Below the pieces are notes generated by a model that made no database searches, was not told where the DNA came from, and saw only the letters and a program-made list of their open reading frames with translations. From a bacterium (GTDB taxonomy: Bacteria; Vulcanimicrobiota; Xenobia; RGZZ01), in contig JAJXVI010000145.1 in assembly GCA_021782195.1 (NCBI GenBank), forward strand, positions 1 to 6,598: a DNA stretch of 6,598 nt, in the 5' to 3' direction. Each line of letters starts with the position of its first letter. The first letter of the stretch is position 1. Shown piece after piece: positions 1 through 3,683 of the stretch. The translations under genes were made by a program, and so were the position numbers.

Positions 1-2
1 CC

Positions 3-932
3 CAGTACACCTGCCCGATGCACCCGGAGGTGGTGAGCGATCGGCCAGGGCAATGTCCCAAGTGCGGCATGACGCTGGTACCGCGTAGCGCCGCCGGAGA
101 TCATGGCGGTGGCGTTCATGCGTCCGCTGGCCACGAGGCGGGGCATGGCGACATGATGGTGGACGAGCATCGCACCTTTGACATCAGCTTCAAGGACGAC
201 TATCCCAACAGCGACATGGCCGGCCGCACCATCACGTTTGCTTTCCATCTCAAAGGCATCAAGAAGCGTGAGGTTCCGGAGGTGGACGACGATCTTGCTC
301 GTGAGGTCTCTTCGTTCTCCACGCTTGAAGAGCTCAAAGCCGACATCCGATCCCGCCTCGAACGGGCCTTTGAAATCTCGGTCGGCAATCGCGCCGTCTT
401 TGAACTTTCAGGCAAGCGCACTGACATTCAGATCCCGCGTGCGTTCAGCCGCAACATTGCCTTCCACGTACTTGAGAACCAGGCGCGCCAGCTCGCCTCG
501 GCCGGGATTCGTTTCGATGAATTCCTGCGCAAACAGGGTCACCGCATCGAGGATCTCATTGAACGCATGCGTCCCGACGCCGAGGCGGCTGCACGTGCCG
601 AGATGATTCTTGACAGCATTGGCAACCTGGAAAATGTGCAGGTAACAGACGAGGACGTCGAGCGTGAGCTGCGAACCTACGCAACTTCTCAGGGTCGCGA
701 GTACGAGGAGGTTCGCGCTGAATTCGAGCAGGCAGAGCGACTCGAGGCCGTTCGCAACGACGCCCGGAGGCAGGCCGTGCTGGTTCGAATTGCGGGGAAG
801 GTGCGTGTTGTGCAGGAGGCGCCTCCAGTTACGGAGGCGTCGGAGGCGTCTGAAGCGCCCGTGTCCGAGTCCGGCGACGAAGCTGGCACTGACGACGCGT
901 TCCCCGTGACGTCTCCGCTCGGGGAAGCCTGA
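3..932 (+). CDS. tig: Trigger factor C-terminal region joined to an N-terminal heavy-metal-binding motif (partial at 5' end)
   Basis: The reading frame is already open at the window edge (QYTCP precedes the first Met at 18), so the true start lies outside. The first ~28 residues hold a YTCPMHPEV...CPKCGM motif, typical of the HMBD domain of copper-handling proteins, followed by a Gly/His-rich linker to about residue 45 counted from Met 18. From about residue 46 the protein reads as trigger factor. The end of the FKBP-like PPIase domain (RTFDISF, DDYP, GIKKREVPEVDD) is followed by the helical SurA-like chaperone domain to about residue 265 and an acidic Ser/Glu/Ala tail. The ribosome-binding domain, with its GFRxGxxP signature, and most of the PPIase domain are not visible. 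Trigger factor normally binds nascent chains at the ribosome exit, and tig upstream of clpP-clpX is a classic order. The trigger-factor assignment of the C-terminal part is firm. Whether the HMBD part belongs to the same gene is doubtful. Confidence 0.75.
   Translation, partial: QYTCPMHPEVVSDRPGQCPKCGMTLVPRSAAGDHGGGVHASAGHEAGHGDMMVDEHRTFDISFKDDYPNSDMAGRTITFAFHLKGIKKREVPEVDDDLAREVSSFSTLEELKADIRSRLERAFEISVGNRAVFELSGKRTDIQIPRAFSRNIAFHVLENQARQLASAGIRFDEFLRKQGHRIEDLIERMRPDAEAAARAEMILDSIGNLENVQVTDEDVERELRTYATSQGREYEEVRAEFEQAERLEAVRNDARRQAVLVRIAGKVRVVQEAPPVTEASEASEAPVSESGDEAGTDDAFPVTSPLGEA
815..850 (+). repeat. Palindrome plus tandem 9-base repeat in the tig acidic tail
   Basis: Positions 815-826 form a perfect 12-base palindrome, GGAGGCGCCTCC. 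Shortly after it, GGAGGCGTC occurs twice in tandem (833-841 and 842-850), encoding an EASEASE stretch of the acidic C-terminal tail. This looks like simple-sequence expansion within a disordered tail rather than a mobile element. Slippage here would add or remove three residues without breaking the frame. Confidence 0.6.
900..926 (+). other. Hairpin at the 3' end of the tig coding region
   Basis: TTCCCCG (900-906) and CGGGGAA (920-926) form a perfect 7-bp stem around a 13-base loop, ending just before the tig stop codon. No T-run follows, so it is not a classic intrinsic terminator. It could protect the tig 3' end or be chance in G+C-rich DNA. Confidence 0.35.
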
Positions 933-1062
933 AGCAGCCCGTGACCGGCTGGGCGCCTGTTGAGGAGATCTCCACGGGCGCGCCTGACGGTTCTGACCGG
1001 TCCCCCCCTCCTGTCTTTCCCAGACCGACTCCTGGAGGCCCGTCGGAGACGCTCGCGCCGAT

Positions 1063-1088
1063 AAAGCCATGAGTACTGTGGGGCTTTT
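1063..1088 (+). terminator. Possible weak intrinsic terminator downstream of tig
   Basis: AAAGCC (1063-1068) pairs with GGCTTT (1082-1087), and the 3' arm runs into CTTTTCTTC. The 6-bp stem, 13-base loop and short T-run overlapping the stem make it weak. It would partly separate tig from clpP if functional. It could also be one element of the larger folded leader that follows. Confidence 0.3.
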
Positions 1089-1130
1089 CTTCGAGAACCG
1101 TGCATCTCGTGATGCTGTCGGCTCTCGAAG
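1089..1130 (+). other. Long stem-loop in the clpP leader
   Basis: CTTCGAGA (1089-1096) is a perfect complement of TCTCGAAG (1123-1130). Inside it CCG (1098-1100) pairs with CGG (1119-1121), and GCATC (1102-1106) pairs with GATGC (1111-1115) over a TCGT loop. That gives about 16 base pairs in 42 bases, more than expected of random spacer. No known RNA family is recognised. It could be a leader element, a small RNA or an mRNA-stabilising structure. Confidence 0.45.
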
Positions 1131-1142
1131 GTGCCCTGTCTG

Positions 1143-1187
1143 CGCAGGAGACAGTCGCCGGGTGAGAGAAGAAACCTGTCTCCAGCG
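1143..1187 (+). other. Second long stem-loop in the clpP leader, with a competing partner
   Basis: GGAGACAG (1147-1154) pairs perfectly with CTGTCTCC (1176-1183), extended past one A-A mismatch by CGC (1143-1145) with GCG (1185-1187). The same AGACAG (1149-1154) can instead pair with CTGTCT (1136-1141), so two exclusive folds are possible. No known riboswitch or RNA family is recognised. Confidence 0.4.
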
Positions 1188-1293
1188 GTGGCCGAGCTTG
1201 TTGTTTCCGCACCGCGCCATACGGGCCACTCGGGCGGGCCGTCCGAAAGGGCGCACACCGTCGCCGGGGTGGCAGCTGAGATCACGACGAATT

Positions 1294-1299
1294 GAGGAA
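1294..1299 (+). promoter_or_regulatory. Ribosome binding site of clpP
   Basis: GAGGAA lies 12 bases before the ATG at 1312. The spacing is long but usable, and this supports 1312 over the in-frame ATG at 1069 or the later one at 1351. Confidence 0.55.
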
Positions 1300-1311
1300 C
1301 GGGAAATCCCT

Positions 1312-1926
1312 ATGGAAGACCGCATTGCAAGAGCCCAGCACCTGGTCCCCATGGTGGTGGAGCAGACGGCACGGGGAGAGCGCGCATACGACATCTACTC
1401 TCGCCTGCTCAAGAACCGGATCGTGTTTCTGGGTGACGCAGTTGACGATACCATTGCAAATCTCGTAATTGCTCAGTTGCTGTATCTCGAGCAGGAAGAT
1501 CCGGACAAGGACATTGATATCTACATCAACAGTCCTGGCGGGTCCGTGTCTGCCGGACTGGCGATCTACGACTGCATGCAGCTCGTAAAACCCGATGTCT
1601 CGACCATCTGCATGGGCCTTGCGGCCAGCGCTGCGGCGCTTCTACTCGCCGGTGGGGCGAAGGGAAAGCGCTGCGCCCTTCCGTATTCGAGGATCCTGAT
1701 TCATCAACCGTGGATCAAGTCTATCGGTGGTCAGGCAACTGACGTTGACATCCACGCTCGTGAAATCATCCATACCCGTGCCACCCTCAACAAGATCCTC
1801 GTGGAACATACGGGCCAACCAGTCGAACGGATCGAGAAGGATACCGACCGCGACTACTACATGTCTGCTGACGAAGCAAGAACATATGGATTGATTGACA
1901 AGGTCATCACGCGCGAGTCTCGTTGA
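1312..1926 (+). CDS. clpP: ATP-dependent Clp protease proteolytic subunit ClpP
   Basis: This encodes a 204-residue serine peptidase that forms the double-heptamer chamber of the cytosolic Clp protease and degrades substrates unfolded by ClpX. The length is normal for the family. The catalytic triad by alignment is Ser106 in GLAAS, His131 in LIHQPW and Asp181 in DTDRD. Also visible are the N-terminal hallmark [14 protein letters not shown], the YINSPGGSV strand that binds substrate, and the handle-region motif GGQATD. The start at 1312 leaves a short N-terminal propeptide-like segment before LVPMVVEQT, as in many ClpPs. Two points are slightly unusual. The residue after the catalytic Ser is Ala, not the common Met. 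The loop after His131 reads [11 protein letters not shown], one residue longer than HQPLGGAQGQ. It lies upstream of clpX, and only one clpP is present here. Confidence 0.97.
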   Translation: MEDRIARAQHLVPMVVEQTARGERAYDIYSRLLKNRIVFLGDAVDDTIANLVIAQLLYLEQEDPDKDIDIYINSPGGSVSAGLAIYDCMQLVKPDVSTICMGLAASAAALLLAGGAKGKRCALPYSRILIHQPWIKSIGGQATDVDIHAREIIHTRATLNKILVEHTGQPVERIEKDTDRDYYMSADEARTYGLIDKVITRESR

Positions 1927-1944
1927 CAGGTTTTTGGTGATGCT

Positions 1945-1961
1945 TCTTCTGGGAAAGAAGA
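1945..1961 (+). other. Small hairpin after clpP
   Basis: TCTTCT (1945-1950) pairs with AGAAGA (1956-1961) around a GGGAA loop. It is A/T-rich and has no T-run after it, so it is unlikely to terminate. Its role is unknown. Confidence 0.3.
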
Positions 1962-1990
1962 TAGTTGAAAGCGTTGCACATGCAGTCCTC

Positions 1991-2011
1991 GGCAGGCATA
2001 CCGTGCCTGTC
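1991..2011 (+). other. Hairpin just upstream of the clpX ribosome binding site
   Basis: GGCAGGCA (1991-1998) pairs with TGCCTGTC (2004-2011), giving 8 pairs including one G-T, around a 5-base loop. It ends 10 bases before the Shine-Dalgarno sequence. No T-run follows. It may stabilise the 5' end of a processed clpX message or modulate its translation. Confidence 0.4.
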
Positions 2012-2021
2012 CCAATTGTTC

Positions 2022-2027
2022 GGAGGT
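2022..2027 (+). promoter_or_regulatory. Ribosome binding site of clpX
   Basis: GGAGGT is a near-ideal Shine-Dalgarno sequence ending four bases before the ATG at 2032, and it fixes that start. Confidence 0.85.
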
Positions 2028-2031
2028 AGAC

Positions 2032-3297
2032 ATGTTTCATTTTGGTGACCAGCGCGGGCAGCTCAAGTGCTCCTTCTGCGGGAAGAATCAGGAGCAGGTC
2101 CGCAAGCTTATCGCGGGGCCCGGCGTCTACATCTGCGATGAGTGCATTGAACTGTGCAACGAGATCATCGAAGAAGAACTCTCCAGGCACACCGAGGACC
2201 TGCAGCGTTTTCGCAATCTTCCCAAACCCAAGGAAATCTTCAACATCCTGAACCAGTACGTCATCGGTCAGGAGAAGCCCAAGAAGATTCTGTCGGTGGC
2301 GGTTTACAACCACTACAAGCGTATTCACCACGCCCAGGGCCCGGCAAGTGAGGAGGTCGAGTTGCAGAAGAGCAACATCCTTCTCATCGGGCCGACGGGA
2401 TGTGGCAAGACCTATCTCGCCCAGACGCTCGCGAAGATCCTCAATGTTCCTCTGGCGCTTGCTGACGCGACCTCCATTACAGAGGCCGGGTACGTCGGGG
2501 AAGACGTTGAGAACATCCTTCTGAAGCTGATTCAGGCCGCCGATTACGATGTCAAGCGTGCTCAACAGGGCATCGTGTACATCGATGAGATCGACAAGAT
2601 CGCCCGCAAGTCCGAGAACCCTTCCATCACGCGCGACGTATCGGGGGAAGGGGTTCAACAGGCCCTTCTCAAGATTCTTGAGGGTACGGTTGCAAATGTT
2701 CCTCCGCAGGGTGGGCGCAAGCATCCCCACCAGGAGTTCATTCAGATCGACACCACGAACGTGCTGTTCATCTGTGGAGGGGCGTTCGAGGGGCTCGACA
2801 AGCTCATCGAACAACGTACGCGCGAGCAATCGCTGGGATTCCGTGCAAACATCGAGAAACGCAAGGAGCGCAATATCGGTCAGATTCTCTCCCAGATCAT
2901 GCCGGAAGACCTTCTCAAGTTCGGCTTGATTCCAGAGTTTGTCGGGCGTCTTCCGATCGTCGTCACACTCGATGCCCTCGATGAGGAAGCATTGCGAAGA
3001 ATCCTGGTGGAGCCTCGTAATGCACTCATTCGTCAGTACCAGAAGATCTTCCAGATGGATGGTGTGGATCTCGTTGTGACCAAGGAGGCCGTGTCCGCCA
3101 TTGCGGCCGAGGCGCAGACGAGAAAGACGGGAGCCCGTGCCCTGCGTTCAATCATCGAGGAAGTCATGGTCAACATCATGTACGAGATTCCCTCGATGAA
3201 CAATGTTCGCAAGGTCATTGTGACACCTGAGGTCATCACCGAACGCCAGGAGCCGACACTGATCTTCGGCGAGGAAGAGAAGAAGGCTGCTTCGTAA
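2032..3297 (+). CDS. clpX: ATP-dependent Clp protease ATP-binding subunit ClpX
   Basis: This encodes a 421-residue cytosolic AAA+ unfoldase that recognises tagged or misfolded proteins and threads them into ClpP. The N-terminal zinc-binding domain has Cys13, Cys16, Cys35 and Cys38. Next come Walker A GPTGCGKT (120-127), the pore-1 loop GYVG (153-156), Walker B IVYIDEID (181-188), the pore-2 loop GRKH (228-231) and the arginine-finger segment PEFVGRLP (301-308). The sensor-2 motif is [12 protein letters not shown] (366-377). The ClpP-docking loop reads LGF (268-270) where Escherichia coli has IGF, so pairing with a ClpP is intact. Length and domain order are complete. The GCGKTY variant of Walker A is common in Actinomycetota. 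It follows clpP after 105 bases, and a strong terminator lies 217 bases after its stop codon. Confidence 0.98.
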   Translation: MFHFGDQRGQLKCSFCGKNQEQVRKLIAGPGVYICDECIELCNEIIEEELSRHTEDLQRFRNLPKPKEIFNILNQYVIGQEKPKKILSVAVYNHYKRIHHAQGPASEEVELQKSNILLIGPTGCGKTYLAQTLAKILNVPLALADATSITEAGYVGEDVENILLKLIQAADYDVKRAQQGIVYIDEIDKIARKSENPSITRDVSGEGVQQALLKILEGTVANVPPQGGRKHPHQEFIQIDTTNVLFICGGAFEGLDKLIEQRTREQSLGFRANIEKRKERNIGQILSQIMPEDLLKFGLIPEFVGRLPIVVTLDALDEEALRRILVEPRNALIRQYQKIFQMDGVDLVVTKEAVSAIAAEAQTRKTGARALRSIIEEVMVNIMYEIPSMNNVRKVIVTPEVITERQEPTLIFGEEEKKAAS

Positions 3298-3513
3298 CTT
3301 TTCTGGGAGCGCCACACGTCAGGCCTCTGGCAAGCCAGGACAGGGTTTGAGACTGACCGCTTCTTTACGGGCTGCAGGGTTCGCGTGATGCGAGACGCTG
3401 TTCCCGCGTCGAGACCAGCGGATCAGGGGCGTGGTCCCCACGGTTGCCCCACTGTGACGTGGCAGAAGGGCATATCTGGAAGTCGAGCTTGCAGGCTGGG
3501 ACCGACGTCTGTT

Positions 3514-3555
3514 ACACAGGGGCGCACGCGAGCGTGGGCCCCTGTGTGAGTTTTT
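3514..3555 (+). terminator. Strong intrinsic terminator between clpX and valS
   Basis: ACACAGGGGC (3514-3523) pairs perfectly with GCCCCTGTGT (3538-3547). The stem is continued past a G-G mismatch by CACG (3525-3528) with CGTG (3533-3536), and TTTTT follows at 3551-3555. Three bases (GAG) separate the stem from the T-run. It either ends the clpX transcript or is a conditional terminator in a valS leader. Confidence 0.8.
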
Positions 3556-3637
3556 CATGCTGTGGCCCGGGGGACAGGCCTTTGCCAACTGTAACGGAAC
3601 AACGTTCTCGTCCCTCGCACAATCATCGCCGGGAGGG

Positions 3638-3654
3638 CCGGGTCAGCGACCCGG
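3638..3654 (+). other. Hairpin immediately upstream of the valS ribosome binding site
   Basis: CCGGGTC (3638-3644) pairs perfectly with GACCCGG (3648-3654) over a 3-base loop. It lies inside a possible outer helix that would cover the valS Shine-Dalgarno sequence: 3609-3616 with 3667-3675, with A3671 bulged. Confidence 0.45.
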
Positions 3655-3665
3655 AGCCCGCCAAC

Positions 3666-3672
3666 GGAGGAG
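3666..3672 (+). promoter_or_regulatory. Ribosome binding site of valS
   Basis: GGAGGAG ends 11 bases before the ATG at 3684. The next in-frame ATG (3708) has only a weak GAGAG before it, so 3684 is preferred. The Shine-Dalgarno sequence lies within a possible base-paired helix. Confidence 0.65.
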
Positions 3673-3683
3673 ACGCACCCGAT

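Larger units (their letters stand above)
933..1311 (+). other. tig-clpP intergenic region, no credible gene, many hairpins
   Basis: This stretch of 379 bases has no ORF with protein-like composition. The clpP frame stays open back to 1069, but the encoded extension has no resemblance to ClpP. The DNA holds several stem-loops. GGCGC (952-956) pairs with GCGCC (980-984) around the palindrome GGAGATCTCC (964-973). There is an A/T-containing hairpin at 1063-1087, a long hairpin at 1089-1130 and another at 1143-1187. A short stem capped by a GAAA tetraloop lies at 1240-1253. I see no convincing sigma70-type promoter. The region probably acts as the tig 3' end and clpP leader. Confidence 0.5.
3298..3683 (+). 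other. clpX-valS intergenic region: terminator and probable structured valS leader
   Basis: This stretch of 386 bases has no supported gene. A 53-codon ORF from an ATG at 3388 ends inside the terminator and lacks a convincing ribosome site. The main signal is a strong hairpin plus T-run at 3514-3555. Upstream, GCCCC-A-CTGTG (3446-3456) could pair with the terminator's 5' arm, CACAGGGGC (3515-3523). It could also pair with the copy CAGGGGCG at 3424-3431, which matches 3517-3524. Other hairpins are GACGC/GCGTC (3394-3398 with 3406-3410) and CTGG/CCAG (3327-3330 with 3335-3338). After the terminator, 3638-3654 forms a hairpin next to the valS ribosome site. No good promoter is visible between the terminator and valS, which fits valS being read through from upstream. 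Confidence 0.5.

Noticed and set aside
783..790. GTTCGAAT resembling a tRNA T-loop
   Set aside because: It lies inside the tig coding frame with no acceptor, anticodon or D-arm around it.
1069..1311. N-terminal extension of ClpP from an ATG at 1069
   Set aside because: The extension is Arg-rich, has no resemblance to ClpP, covers the hairpin-rich region, and the ATG at 1312 has its own ribosome site and gives the normal length.
408..1394. A 328-codon open frame on the minus strand across tig, the spacer and the start of clpP
   Set aside because: It is a shadow of the tig codons on the other strand, it has low-complexity Arg/Ser-rich composition with no recognisable domain, and it overlaps confident genes.
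1965..2002. Possible clpX promoter (TTGCAC at 1974-1979, CATACC at 1997-2002)
   Set aside because: The -10 match is only three of six bases and it overlaps the hairpin at 1991-2011, so it is too weak to call.
1642..2829. A 395-codon open frame on the minus strand
   Set aside because: It lies opposite clpP and clpX, which are firmly identified by catalytic and ATPase motifs. The opposite frame is open because of codon usage in high G+C DNA.
3388..3549. A 53-codon ORF upstream of valS that might be a leader peptide
   Set aside because: It has only three Val codons, not clustered, no clear ribosome site, and an unremarkable composition.
3444..3683. N-terminal extension of ValRS from an ATG at 3444
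   Set aside because: It would run through the terminator, is not ValRS-like, and GGAGGAG before 3684 gives a normal-length protein.
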